From positions 173,249,386 through 173,313,385 of the forward strand of contig NC_057866.1 in the NCBI RefSeq assembly GCF_019393635.1: DNA of 64,000 bases, written 5' to 3'. The notes under the pieces were generated by a model. The model ran no database searches. It saw nothing but the letters and a program-made list of their open reading frames with translations, and had not been told where the DNA came from. The stretch comes from Dromiciops gliroides (Eukaryota > Chordata > Mammalia > Microbiotheria > Microbiotheriidae). The translations under genes were made by a program, and so were the position numbers. Shown here in pieces: positions 32,759 to 43,870 of this stretch (within the stretch, counting starts at the first letter, position 1; each line of letters starts with the position of its first letter).

Positions 32759-33204
32759 TGTGATGAAATAATGAGATTTAGCAGATACTCAAAGACCCAC
32801 CTGGAGATTAATCTAGACTGATTGAATCAAGTGAGAGTGATTAACTGCTGATTAGCCTACTTCAAGTTAACTGGATTGTAATCACACCTTGAGAACACCT
32901 TCAGAACCAATGGATTTAGATCATGCCAACCAATCAGCTTGAAGCAGTGTGTAAGGACCACCTCTGTTCCAGACCTATAAAAAGCTTCCACAATCAGCTT
33001 GCTGGAGAGTTCCTGACTTGGCTTGTGGAGGAGGACTTGAAGAAGAATCAAATCAGGCTGGATCTCTAGGCTAGATAGGCTTTTTCTTAACTTTCTTAAC
33101 TCCTTGCGAATACCTGTATGCTTTAATAACTGTTTAATGCCCAAAGACTGGTGCTGAAGCTTCTAATTTAAGGCAATCACACAATATAGATTTTAAACAT
33201 CACA
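32759..33204 (+). mobile_element. Solo LTR, forward, 6-bp TSD
   Basis: 446 bp from TGTGATGAAATAATGAG to TTTTAAACATCACA. TATA box (CCTATAAAAAGC) near 32976; the poly(A) region reads TTTAATAACTG, a weakened AATAAA. Flanks CCCCTT (32753-32758) and CCTCTT (33205-33210) match at 5 of 6. Clearly the same family as the reverse copy at 24193-24693. Confidence 0.83.
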
Positions 33205-33210
33205 CCTCTT

Positions 33211-33574
33211 AGCTAAGAACCTTGCCTCATATTTTACAGGAAAAAAATTAGGTCATTCACTGTAATCTCCTTTATTTCCCCCTTTCCTCAACTCATATCA
33301 CTCAAATGCTTTCTGCCACTTTCTCTTCCTTCAACCCTGCCTCATGTAAACAGATCTTACTCACTGAGAGTAACCCCTCTCCTTGCAAAAGTGATTCCAT
33401 TCCATCTCATTTCCTCCAACTGACTGTCCCCTCAGTGACCCCACTCTAGTACTTCCATCTCTCCCTGTCTAATGGCTTATTCCTTACTGCATACATGTAT
33501 ATATATAAATATATATACGCACACACATACAAACACATATAAATATATACATGTATACACACATATACATATAT

Positions 33575-33614
<40 letters not shown>

Positions 33615-34740
33615 TCCTCATTTCTTAATCTTTTACAGTCTGGTTCCTGGACTCATTAATCGACTGAAACTGTTCCCTTCAAAGTTACCATTGATCTATC
33701 AGTTGCCAAATCCAATGACCTTTTCTTGACCCCCATTCTCCTCAATTTTTCTGCAGCCTTTACCACTGTTGATCACCCTCTCCTAATTTTTATAGGTTGT
33801 CAGGACCCCATTTCTCCTGATGCTTCACCCACATACCGAACCATTCCTTGTCAGATTGCTTTGTTGGATCCTCATCCATATCATGCCTTCTAACCATAAG
33901 TTTCCCACAGAATTCTATTCTTGGTTCTCTCTTCCTTTCTTTCTATAATATTCCATATGGTGATCTTATCACCTGCCATGAATTTATTTGCCATCTCTAT
34001 GCTGATGATTTTCAAATCTACGTTTCCTGTCTCAATCTCACTGTTGACCTCCATCTCACATCTCTGTTTGCCTTTCATACTTCTCAAACTAGATATCCAA
34101 TAGGCATTTTAAACTAAACATGTTCAAAACAGAATTCACTATCTATTGCTTTAAACTCTCCCCCATTTCTAACTTCCCTATTATCGTGGAAGGCAATGCC
34201 ATCCTCTCATTCCCTCATACCAACAACCGAGATATCATTCTTAATTTCATTATCTCTCACTACCCAAACCCAATCTGTTGCCAAGGCCTATTTATTTCAC
34301 CTTTACATCATTTGTCAGATATGCTCCCTTCTTTCATCTGACCCTGCTACCACTCTGGCATAAACTCTTACTCCTTCATGTTTGAGGTACTACATTAGCC
34401 TGCTGGTGGTTCTGCCTTCTTCAAGTCTCTTCCCACTTCCATCAATCTTCTATTCAGCCATGAATGTTATTTTACCAATGTGAAGATCCCGCCATTTTCA
34501 ACCCCTACTCAATAAACTCCAGTGGCTCCCTATTGCTCCGGGATAATATATAAAAATCCTCTGTTTAGCTTTCAAATCTCTTCATAACCTATCCCCTCTG
34601 ACCCTCACTTTTCCACTCTTCTTTCACCTTATTCCCCAACACATACTCTTTGATTCAGTGACACTGGTCTCCTGGCTGATCTATGAACAAAATACTCCAT
34701 CTCTTGACTTTAAACTTTTTAGTTCATGGGTCCTGACAAC
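33211..34740 (+). mobile_element. L2 LINE, reverse transcriptase region
   Basis: Decayed L2 ORF2: CTGCAGCCTTTACCACTGTT, GATCACCCTCTCCTAATTTT, TTGGATCCTCATCCATATCA and the YADD catalytic region at about 34005 (CATCTCTATGCTGATGATTT, encoding HLYADDF), then AACATGTTCAAAACAGAATT and CTCAATAAACTCCAGTGGCT. Several stops and shifts. A CA repeat sits in it at 33573-33612. Confidence 0.85.
33486..33612. repeat. TA/CA-rich block ending in (CA)n
   Basis: ACATGTATATATATAAATAT-type sequence grading into about 20 CA units at 33573-33612. Confidence 0.93.
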
Positions 34741-34991
34741 CATGCAGCCAATAAAACTTTATTCCTTAGTGTGAAATTTTCTGTGTCTGAAAATCATACA
34801 CATCATACATGTATATATATATAATATATGTCTATATTTATAGCATATAATATACTGTGAGAGTAAAAATTGGATATTTGGAGCATTAATCTCCCCCTTT
34901 TATACTTTCCTTTTCATATATGTACATACATATATACATACATAGTCATACATAGTCATACATACACACACACATATATATCCCTTCCAGG
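34741..34991. repeat. AT/TACA-rich low-complexity stretch
   Basis: TA-rich and ACATACATA-rich sequence separating the L2 remnant from the fold-back L1. No gene. Confidence 0.7.
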
Positions 34992-35478
34992 CCACTGTTG
35001 GTGGAATTGTGAAAATATCCAACCATTCTGGAGAGCAATTTGGAACTATGCCCATAGGGCTATATAACTCTGCAATACCACTGCCAGGTTTATATCACAA
35101 AGACATCCCCAAAAAAGATAAAGGGATTTATTTATGCAAAAATATTTATAGCAGCTTTTTTGTGGTGGTCTTCCAAAGTCCCTCTGAAATAATTTTGCTT
35201 GTCATTTCTTAAAGCATAGTAATATTCCATCACCATCATATACCCCACCTTGTTTAGGCATTCTCCAATTGATGGACATTCCCTTGATTTCCAATTCTTA
35301 GCCACTACAAAAAAGCTGCTATAAATATTTTTGCATAAATAAGTCCCTTTATCTTTTTTGGGGATGTCTTTGTGATATAAACCTGGCAGTGGTATTGCAC
35401 AGTTATATAGCCCTATGCGCATAGTTCCAAATTGCTCTCCAGAATGGTTGGATATTTTCACAATTCCACCAACAGTGG
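34992..35478. repeat. 177-bp inverted repeat (fold-back) of L1 ORF2
   Basis: The left arm 34992-35168 (L1 sense) and right arm 35302-35478 (L1 antisense) are reverse complements of equal length with no indel and 4 mismatches by my count (173 of 177). The spacer is 133 bp of antisense L1. Both arms begin exactly at CCACTGTTGG and stop near TGTRGTGG. They carry the same C-terminal ORF2 segment, seen as IPLPGLYHKDIPKKDKG on both strands. Confidence 0.96.
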
Positions 35479-36405
35479 ACTAGCATTCCAGTTTTCCCAC
35501 ATTCCCTACACTATCCAATATTTTCCTGATAGGTATGAGGTGATAGCTCAGAGTTGTTTTAATTTGCATTTCTCTGATCAATAGTGATGTACAGCATTTT
35601 TTCATATGAATATAGATAGCTTTGATTTCTTTGTCTGAAAACTGCCTCTTTATATCCTTTGACCATTTTTCAATTGGGAAATGACTTGTACTTTTATAAA
35701 TGTGACTCAGTTTTCTATATATTTAAGAAATGAGGGTGTTATCAGAGATATTTATTTCTAAAATTCTTTCCCAGTCTTCTGCTTCCCTTATAATCTTGGT
35801 TACATTAGGGTTTTTTTTTTTTTGTGAAAAAACTTTTAAATTTTATATAATAAGAATTATCTATTTTACATTTTTAATTTCTCTCTATATCTTCTTTTAT
35901 CCTAAATTCTTCCTTTCCTCCATGTTCTCTTAATTTGCTTATGGTATCATCCTTTATGTATAAATAATTTATCCATTTTGAACTTATTTTAGTATACAAT
36001 GTGAGATATTGGTCTATACCTAGTTTTTGCCATACTCTTTTCTAGTTTTCCCAGCAGTTTTTGTCAAATGAGTTATTTTTTTCCCCAAAACATGGATCTT
36101 TGGGTTTATCATATACTAGATCACTATAGTCATTTACTGTAGTGTAAATGATCCAATAATTCACCTCTTTATTTCTTAGCCAGTTCCAGATTGTTTCGAT
36201 AATTACCACTTTATAATATAGTTTGAGATCTGATACTGGTAAACCACCTTCTTTTGCATTTTTTCATTGATTCCATTGATATCCTTGAGCTTTTGTTTTT
36301 CCAGATGAATTTTGTTATTATATTTCTAGATCTAGAAAATATTTTTGGATAGTTTGGTTGGTATAACACTAAATAAATAATTAACTTAGATAGGACTATC
36401 ATTAT

Positions 36406-36444
<39 letters not shown>

Positions 36445-37055
36445 GCCTCAGGCTACTTTTAGCAATTAACATTTTTCCAGTTGTTTAGATCTAACTTTAA
36501 TTGTGTAAAAGTGTTTTATAGTTCTGGTCATATAGTTCCTGAGTTTGTCTTGGTAGGTAGACTCCCAAATGTTTAATATTGTCTACAGTTACTTTAAATG
36601 AAATTTCTCTTTCTATCTATTGTTGCTGGACTTTATTGGTAATATATAGAAAGGCTGATGATTTATGTGGGTTTAATTTGTTTCCTGCAACTTTGCTAAA
36701 GTTGTTAAAATTTTCAAGTAGATTTGTTTTCTTTTTCCAGGGCAATGAGGGTTAAGTGACTTGCCCAGGGTTACACAGCTAGTAAGTGTCAAGTGTTTGA
36801 GATCAGATTTGAACTCAAGTCTTCCTGAATCCAGTGCTGGTGCTTTATCCATTGTTCCACCTAGCTGCCCCCTTCAAGTAGGTTTTTAGATGATTCTCTG
36901 GGATTTTCTAAGTATAACATCATATCATCTGCAAAGATTGATAGTTTTGTTTCTTCATAACCTATTCTAATTCCTTTAATTTATTTTTCTTCTCTTATTG
37001 ACATAGCTAATATTTCTAGTAAAATATTAAGTAATAGAGGTGATAATAAAGCACA
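35169..37055 (-). mobile_element. L1 ORF2 3' half, antisense, with nested SINE
   Basis: Antisense ORF2 from the C-terminal segment (35132-35461) toward the RT: TTTAATTTGCATTTCTCTGA, ATATCCTTTGACCATTTTTC, CCCAGCAGTTTTTGTCAAAT, TTATAATATAGTTTGAGATC, GAGTTTGTCTTGGTAGGTAG, CATCATATCATCTGCAAAGA (36930, antisense of the YADD region). The 3' UTR is missing: at 35168 the sequence switches to the inverted arm. A (GT)n repeat is at 36405-36442. 5'-truncated near 37055. Confidence 0.88.
36726..36872 (-). mobile_element. tRNA-derived SINE within L1, 13-bp TSD
   Basis: Reverse copy. TTCAAGTAGRTTT repeats at 36713-36725 and 36873-36885 (12 of 13), splitting the L1 sequence. Confidence 0.94.
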
Positions 37056-37600
37056 GAAGTATTCCATCACAATCAGATACAATAATTTGTTCAGCCATTC
37101 CCCAATTGTTGGACATTCCTGCAATTTCCAGTTCTTTGCCACCACAAAGAAAGCTTCTATAAACATTTTAGCACATATAAGTTCTTTTCCTTTTCTCCTA
37201 TTCATCTTTAGAAATAGACCTAGTGGTTGCATTGCTAGGTCAAAGGGTAAAGGCAATTTAATAACTCTTTGGGCATAATTCCAGATTTTTCCCCAAAATG
37301 ATTGGCTATGGCTCATAATTCCATCAACCATGAATTAGTGTCCCTGTTTTTCCAGATTCTCCCCTTCAATAATTTTCAACAATCTAATAGGTGTGAAATG
37401 ACATCTCAAGGTTGTCTTATTTTACATTTCTCTAATCAATAATGATTTAGAGGATTTTTATATGACTAAAAGTTGTTTTGATTTGTTCATTGAAAACTGC
37501 TTATTAATATCCTTTGACCACTTATCAATTGAGTAATAACTCTGATTCTTATAGATTTGACAAATAATAACAAAATTGATTTGAAATAATAAAAAGTCAA
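37056..37600 (-). mobile_element. Second antisense L1 fragment
   Basis: Covers the same ORF2 C-terminal region already present at 35.2-35.7 kb (TTCAGCCATTCCCCAATTGT, CTTTGCCACCACAAAGAAAG, GGTCAAAGGGTAAAGGCAAT, CATTTCTCTAATCAATAATG) but is diverged from it, so it is a separate, tail-to-head insertion rather than a continuation. Confidence 0.85.
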
Positions 37601-38537
37601 CAATTTTAAAGGAAATAATGACAAAAATAAAGAAAGAATGTTTATCAGTCTCCAGGAGTTTAGATTTGGAAAAAAAAGATATTTATAATGTGTGTGTAAT
37701 TGTTAGACAAGTGAAGCCTTTTTTTTTTTTAAGAAAAGAGGAGATATGGGTATGTTTATAGATGACATGACAGGTCATCTCTTCATGCACAAGAAAAGTG
37801 AAGGAGAAGATAATGATGGAAGATATCTCAGTGATCTGAAATGAGGAGGTGAAAAGAAGGAGCTTGTGATGAACACCATCAATTTTTTTCAGTGAAATAT
37901 GTGGCAAGGTCCTGAGCTGAAATAGTGAGAGGCATGACATGGGAGACTTGAGAAGGGATGGTATGATTTGGAATAGTCACTATAACAAGAAAGAGAGTGA
38001 ATTAGTTGTGTGGTGTGAAATGATTGCTTTGTTGTAGCAAGGGCTCATTTACCATATCATATAAATTTGTAGTGAAACCAGGCAGTAGTAGATGAATAGG
38101 ACTACAGGTAACAAATGGTGGGGTTAATACTAAATTGGGGCTTGACTGGGAAGGAACAGCAAAAGGAAAAGAGACTAAGACCCTTGAGTATACAAAATGC
38201 TTTAGAATTGTGCTAAAGGGTAGACATAGGGAAAGGATCATATTGTATTTCAGTGCAGGGGTGATGGCCTGGGCAATAACTTAGGGGTAGAGAGATTAGA
38301 GTTCAAGGTAAGAATGAAGAATTGGCTTAGGATCATAAGAGAGAAGAAGCAATGGAATAAAAAGGAGTATAGTGAGGTAAAGGAATTTTCCGAATTAGTG
38401 AAAATGGAAGTGCAATAAATACCTGTAGCTATTGTAATAATGATCAAGGGCATGATGATCTTTATGTGTGGCTGAGGTATAGTGGAAAGTGGGTTATGAA
38501 AAATGACTAGATTGAGAAACTGGGAAATTAAAGTTTG

Positions 38538-38570
<33 letters not shown>

Positions 38571-38830
38571 TCTAATATGAAGGCAGGAGCAGGAGTTTGG
38601 GTTGTAGAGAAAGACTGTGAACCAAGTACTGAAATCATTAACAAGGAAAGAGAATGTCTTTTCTTTGTGTTTAATAAGTAGAAAAGAACTATTAGAGTCA
38701 TAATAGGGTGATGGAATTTTGATAGAATAAAACTCATTTGATAGAATAAAATTCATTGATAGAGGTATCAGGAAAGTGCAGAAGTGGAGTAGTTAGTTAG
38801 CAGGGGTTATTTTGATACTTTTCTGCTCCT
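37601..38830. other. Unresolved old repeat-like sequence, no gene
   Basis: AG-rich sequence (for example 37740-37960, 38130-38400) has the texture of an old LINE body related to that at 8 kb, but I cannot place it. A (TA)n run lies at 38538-38568. Minus-strand open frames such as 38250-38756 have no domain. Confidence 0.4.
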
Positions 38831-39295
38831 TCCTCACCATATTGATAAAATGTAAAAACAAACACATCAGCAAAATGTTATTAAATTCTTCTGTATTTCT
38901 TTATGAGAATTTTATATCCTAGCACATGGTCAATTTTCTAAAGATGACTTGCACAGCTGAGAACATGCATATTAATTTCTGTTTCTGTTCAGTAATTGCT
39001 AGAGACATATCATATCTAAATTTTCTAAAATTCTAATAAATTACTTAACTTAATTTCTTGTTTACCTTTTTAAAAATTTCTATCTGAATGGGGCATAGAG
39101 ACCCCCAACAATTACAGTTTTGCTATGTTTCTCCCTACAAGTGACTTTTCCTATAAGTTCTTGGATACTATTCCATTCCATGTGTGTATGTATATATACA
39201 TACACATATGTTATTGATTTTATTTTATTGTATAGTGTGTTTTTATGCAAGCCAGCCTCCATCAATGTTCCTGTTCCCCACCACTTGCAATTTTA
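38831..39295. other. Intergenic, no gene seen
   Basis: AT-rich with a short TATG/ACAT run near 39180-39215. The segment 38890-39120 may be antisense L1, but the match is weak. Confidence 0.45.
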
Positions 39296-39640
39296 GAGGT
39301 ATTGAGGTAGGATTGCTTCTCAGTGAAATTATTCTCTCTCTCATTGTGTGAGGTAAGATCTCATTGTATTCTAAGATCCTTTCTTATTTTTGTAGAAGCT
39401 TCCAGCTCTTGTGTGATGCTGATCGTGGTTCCTTGCTACTTGAACTCTCTTTCTGGTTGCTTACAGTGTTTTCTTTTTCTTTGACATGGAAGCTCTAGAT
39501 TCTGGTTGATATTTCTAAGACTTTCCAATTAGGAGCTGTTTCTTTTAGGATATGGTTTATGAATTCTTTATATTTTCACTTTGCCCTCTGGTTTTAAATC
39601 TGGGCAGTTTTCATTTGTGATTTCTTTTTAAAATATATTT
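39296..39640 (-). mobile_element. L1 ORF1-region fragment, antisense
   Basis: CTTGCTACTTGAACTCTCTT, TTCTGGTTGCTTACAGTG, GACATGGAAGCTCTAGATTC and TTTGCCCTCTGGTTTTAAAT parallel the antisense ORF1 region at 58.6-58.8 kb. Diverged. Confidence 0.65.
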
Positions 39641-39681
39641 TTGTTTTTTTCTTTAGTATTTTAGTTTTTCCCAATTACATA

Positions 39682-40284
39682 TGTTATGGGAGGATTATGG
39701 GCCCTGGTTACCCCAGAAGTTGTCTGGGGAGGTGAAGGACCTTTTTTCTTTGAAACCCCAGGGGTTTTCCCCTGAGATCAAGGAGGCCTCTCCTTGACCT
39801 CAAACAAGGATAGACACACCCAAAGGAGATAAGCAGCACCAGATCAAACTGAGCAAGTTCCAGGACCACCACCCTACATTCCAGTACTCCTCACCACCTG
39901 GATGAGGTAATCCTGTTAGGCATGGCTGCACCAGGAGAGGATGCAGAAACCATACACCAGCAGACTGCTCAGACCCACCAGCATGGAGTTAACACCCATC
40001 ACCAGATTGCCCAGGACCCATCATCAAAGTACCCCAACCCACCACCAGACAATTTCCAACCCATTGCCCAATAAGGGACATTTTACCCATGCTATCTTAG
40101 CCCTATAAAAGGGTACTCCTCAAGCTAGTTGGGGAGGAAAGCATTTTTTAAAAAAACCTTCCTCCCGGGCAGTTTCTCTTGTACCCCAATAAACCTGTTC
40201 TTTTATTTCTAAATAGAACTTGCACAAGAGTGTAATTCTTTACAGAGGAATCCTAAGGTCCCATGTGCTTTCTAAGGTCCCATA

Positions 40285-40287
<3 letters not shown>
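39682..40287 (+). mobile_element. LTR with 10-bp imperfect inverted ends
   Basis: 606 bp between TGTTATGGGA and TCCCATATCA; the ends are inverted repeats matching at 9 of 10. TATAAAA at 40104-40110 and AATAAA at 40188-40193 give the U3-R-U5 order, and a TTTCTCTTGTACCCC segment precedes the poly(A) signal. No TSD is clear because the 3' flank is a CA repeat. No internal retroviral sequence is attached, so it is a solo LTR. Confidence 0.85.
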
Positions 40288-40365
<78 letters not shown>

Positions 40366-40366
40366 A
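40287..40366. repeat. Composite (CA)n(TA)n microsatellite
   Basis: About 28 CA units followed by about 10 TA units, starting at the last bases of the LTR. Confidence 0.95.
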
Positions 40367-40736
40367 AAATTAACCTCCATTTTAGAGTTCCAAATTCTTC
40401 CCTCCCTTCTTACCCCCTTTTGAGAAGACAAGCAATTCAATATAGGTTATACATGTGTAGTCATGCAAAACATTTCCATATTAGCCATGGTGTGAAAGAA
40501 AACAGATAAAAACCCTCAAGAGAAATAAAGTAAAAAAAATGCTTCAATCTGTATTCAGATGCCATCAGTTCTTTCTCCTGAAAGGCAGTTGAGAGAGAAT
40601 GACTTAGAAAGGGTAAATGGACCCTCCTGATGTCTCATGAAGTTTCATAATCCAGAAAGAGAGTAAAATTAAAATGTGGTGAAAAAGGAAAGAGCATTTT
40701 AGGCACCAAGAACTTCGTTGGGGAAAAATATATATG

Positions 40737-40741
<5 letters not shown>

Positions 40742-40811
<70 letters not shown>
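40742..40811. repeat. (TA)n tract, about 35 units
   Basis: About 70 bp of unbroken TA, able to form cruciforms. The Tyr-Ile repeat frames on both strands are artefacts. Confidence 0.97.
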
Positions 40812-40813
<2 letters not shown>

Positions 40814-43239
40814 CTTTGGGATAATCCATGCCTGGGTTTTCCCTGAATATCCTGACTACTTTGAGCAGACAACATCCCTAAACAAAGATTTCTTTGCTGT
40901 ACATATTCATGAATAGTACATAGCAGATGTTGAACGTTTAATTTAACACATTTGTCTAATCAACCTCTGCTACTCTTTATACTTTATGATAGAAATAAAC
41001 ACTTAGATTTATACTCCCATTATCTCTCTTAGAGAAGTCTTAGTTAAATTGCTTCCCAGGAACTTATATAAAAGTAGTCCTTGTTTATAAGCTAATATAC
41101 TGAGTCTTTTATAAAAACAGATGTATCATTATTTCATTCAGTATCACAACTGCACTAAGAAGTACAGCTCAGGAGAAGAGAGAAAGGAAAGGAATTTGAT
41201 TGGCTTCCGTGAAAGAGCTTTTTAAAAGTTAATTAGTTCACAGTAAGGTGTGCTAGAAAGATGGTAAATTCTGTATGTTCATCATTTCACTCAATGAGGC
41301 AGGTAGGGTGTGCATTGGAAAGAGTGTTGGACCTAGCATCATAGTCTTGCCTCAGACACTTAAGAGCTGAATGATTCTAGGCAAAGTTGCTTACTTAGCT
41401 TCCTGATCCAGAAAATGGGGTTGACAATAATAGCACCTACTATCCAGGATTATCATAAGGAAAAGTTAAAATGGTATTTGTAAAGTCCTTTGGAAACCTT
41501 AAAGTGCTACAGAAATACCATCTATCTATTGTAATTCTAAACTGACTTATAATCATGAATTATCTATATTGTTTTTATTGTTATTATTATATCTGGACAG
41601 ATTTTTTTTTAATTTGAAAAAATATTGTGGTAAGTGGGATTCAAAACATATGAACATGTCCAGAGGAAGACCTCTTCTGTGTTGGGTAGATACTTTATGG
41701 AGGAATTATGAAAGGACATGGATAAGATTTATGTAGAATGAGAAGACATGATTGGTGATTCAGTAGTTCACCAGTGCCAAGGAGTGTCAGAGTGGGATGG
41801 GATCACAGATCTATTGAAATATAACTTTTCTTTAAAAGTCATGACTAATAAAATTAACATGCTAAATACACTAAATTTAAGGTATAGGTTAAACTAGTAA
41901 ATATGAATCATATGAAGTTAAGGGTTTTGTGAAATCTGTCTATAAAAAGTATTCAGAGAACCAAAAGCACCTTCAGTGTGTGGGTAAGTATTCTACAGAG
42001 AAGGAACATTCTACACAATCCATTCAATACTGAAATGCTTCGTTGGAAGAGAAAAGCAAGGTGGAAAGAGTTACCAATTCCAGTGAGATCTCAGAACCAT
42101 CTAAGAATATAAATAAATCTACAGTTGTCCTTGCACACCTGGGAAGAGTAGAAGAAAAATCATCCAAAGGACCACATTTATAAAACATCATTAATCTTTT
42201 TTTAATGAGGAAAAAATGGTTCCTATAAATATATCACATGCTTAGCAGATTATATAGATCCAGCTTACATATTAAAGTATTATATTGAAAAATTCTTTGG
42301 TATTCTCTGACCTACTTTGAGTCACAACCTACATGATATATTAGCTTACCTAAAAACATCAAGCATTCTTTTCTTTTTAAAGCAAAGAATGATGTAGAAA
42401 TAGAGTTACAAATTCAAAAAGGAGAAGAGAGGACAAAATCAAGGCACTCATTTATTTTATGTCAATATTCTGAAACACCTTTTCAGAAACAATTTAAAAT
42501 TGTATAATATTTTCATTTTTTAGAAAATTAACTGTAATTATTAAAATAAGGATAGATTAAAGTATATATTAAAAACACACTTTTATTTTACCAGTAATAC
42601 AACACTACCTTTAAAATATTTCAGGATCTTCAATTTTTAAAGTGATACTGTCTTAGTAAGAGTAAATTAAATTAATTTCAGTTCAACAAACATTAATTTA
42701 CCACTTACTGATGCAATGCATTTAAGAATCATTGACAATTCTAAATTGTTAATGATTCTAAAGAAGACAACATAAGAAAGAGACCTTGGACATAGCCAAG
42801 TACACAGACAAATCTGTGCTGAAGGTAATGTAAGTGTACAGACACCAAGGAATTAATTTTTCAAAATGTCATAAAAGAGAATGATTTTAACAGAAACAAA
42901 AAAGGATTGCTGATGACACTTTTACCAGATGACATCCATAACTACCAACTCATATCTCTAGTTTCTCACCTCCATAGAATCTTGTAATAGTGGTCTAAGT
43001 ATGCATGCCTTAAAGATGTCCTTGATTAATATATGAATGAACAGGCAGATTTTTACAGATGGTTTTTACATCTTCATGATGATATGTCTGAGTGAGAGGC
43101 TTAGAAAACCTAAGACCCCAATGACTGTTCTTTATTGATAAAAACAATAACCCCACCAAACCCCACCCCCAAGAACAACAAAACCAAAAACACAAGGTAT
43201 TTGTGTCAGTAGACTAAAATGAAGCCTTGAAATCTATTG
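40812..43239. other. Intergenic, one MIR remnant, no gene
   Basis: A + strand MIR remnant is at about 41300-41545 (AGGCAAAGTTGCTTACTTAG, TGGAAACCTTAAAGTGCTAC). A perfect-looking short hairpin is at 42725-42759. Otherwise no repeat family or coding signal that I can identify. Confidence 0.5.
42725..42759. repeat. Short inverted repeat (hairpin)
   Basis: AGAATCATTGACAATT and AAATTGTTAATGATTCT are complementary except at two positions, with almost no loop. Confidence 0.8.
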
Positions 43240-43286
43240 CCTATCATGATGGAAAATGCTTTTCAAATCCAGAAAAAGAACTGTGA

Positions 43287-43436
43287 GGGGCAGCTAGGTG
43301 GCACAGTGGATAGAGCACCAGCCCTGGATTCAGGAGGACCTGAGTTCAAATCAGGCCTCAGACACTGGACACTTACTAGCTGTGTGACCCTGGGCAAGAC
43401 ACTTAACCCCAATTGCTTCACCAAAACACCAAAAAC
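43287..43436 (+). mobile_element. tRNA-derived SINE within L1
   Basis: Near-consensus forward copy with an ACCAAAA tail. Flanking ACTGTG/GCTGTG is the probable short, slightly diverged TSD. Confidence 0.9.
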
Positions 43437-43666
43437 AGCTGTGGAATCTAGATGCAGAGTGAACCATACTGTTTCTTCTTTTTTTGTTTTTCTTTTTTGA
43501 GGTTTTTTCCCTTTTGTTCTGTCACAGCATGACTAATGCAGAAATATGTTTAATGTGATTGTACATCTATAACCTATATCAGATGTCTTGCTGTCTTGGG
43601 GAGGGGGTGGGAGAGGAGGGAGGTAGAAAAATTTAGAACTAGAAATCTTATAAAAACAAATGTTAT

Positions 43667-43822
43667 GGGGCAGCTAGGTGGCACAGTGCATAAAGCATCC
43701 ACTTGATTTCCAATTCTTTGGCAACATTATCTGAGTTCAAATCTGGCCTGAGACATTGACAATAGCTGTGTGATCCTGGGTAAGTCACTTAACCCTCATC
43801 GCCCCATCCCCCCCCCCCAAAA
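43667..43822 (+). mobile_element. tRNA-derived SINE with internal L1-like patch
   Basis: The head (GGGGCAGCTAGGTGGCACAG) and the part from CTGAGTTCAAATCTGG onward are normal, but the segment that should read roughly CCGGCCCTGGATTCAGGAGG is replaced by 43696-43726, which equals antisense L1 sequence present at 46042-46072 (30 of 31 bases). Confidence 0.9.
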
Positions 43823-43870
43823 TTGAAAACTAGCTCTATATGTAACCAGAAAATAAAAAAAACCCACCTT

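Larger units (their letters stand above)
39641..40560 (-). mobile_element. L1 3' UTR, antisense, split by an LTR
   Basis: Left piece TTTTCCCAATTACATA (to 39681) and right piece from about 40370 (GAGTTCCAAATTCTTCCCTC, TTATACATGTGTAGTCATGC, CATTTCCATATTAGCCATGG, TGCTTCAATCTGTATTCAGA) match the order of the intact antisense L1 end at 45510-45780. The LTR plus CA/TA repeat sits between. Confidence 0.75.
43240..43870 (+). mobile_element. L1 3' UTR, sense, with two nested SINEs
   Basis: AAATCCAGAAAAAGAACTGTG, then after the first SINE CTGTGGAATCTAGATGCAGA, GCATGACTAATGCAGAAATA, CTATATCAGATGTC, GGGGAGGGGGTGGGAGAGGA; after the second SINE TATATGTAACCAGAAAATAA. Same order as at 20.3-20.6 kb. Confidence 0.88.

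Noticed and set aside
35132-35461. A 109-codon frame on the minus strand with a near-identical + strand partner
   Set aside because: Both are L1 ORF2 C-terminal code on the two arms of the fold-back; not a gene pair.
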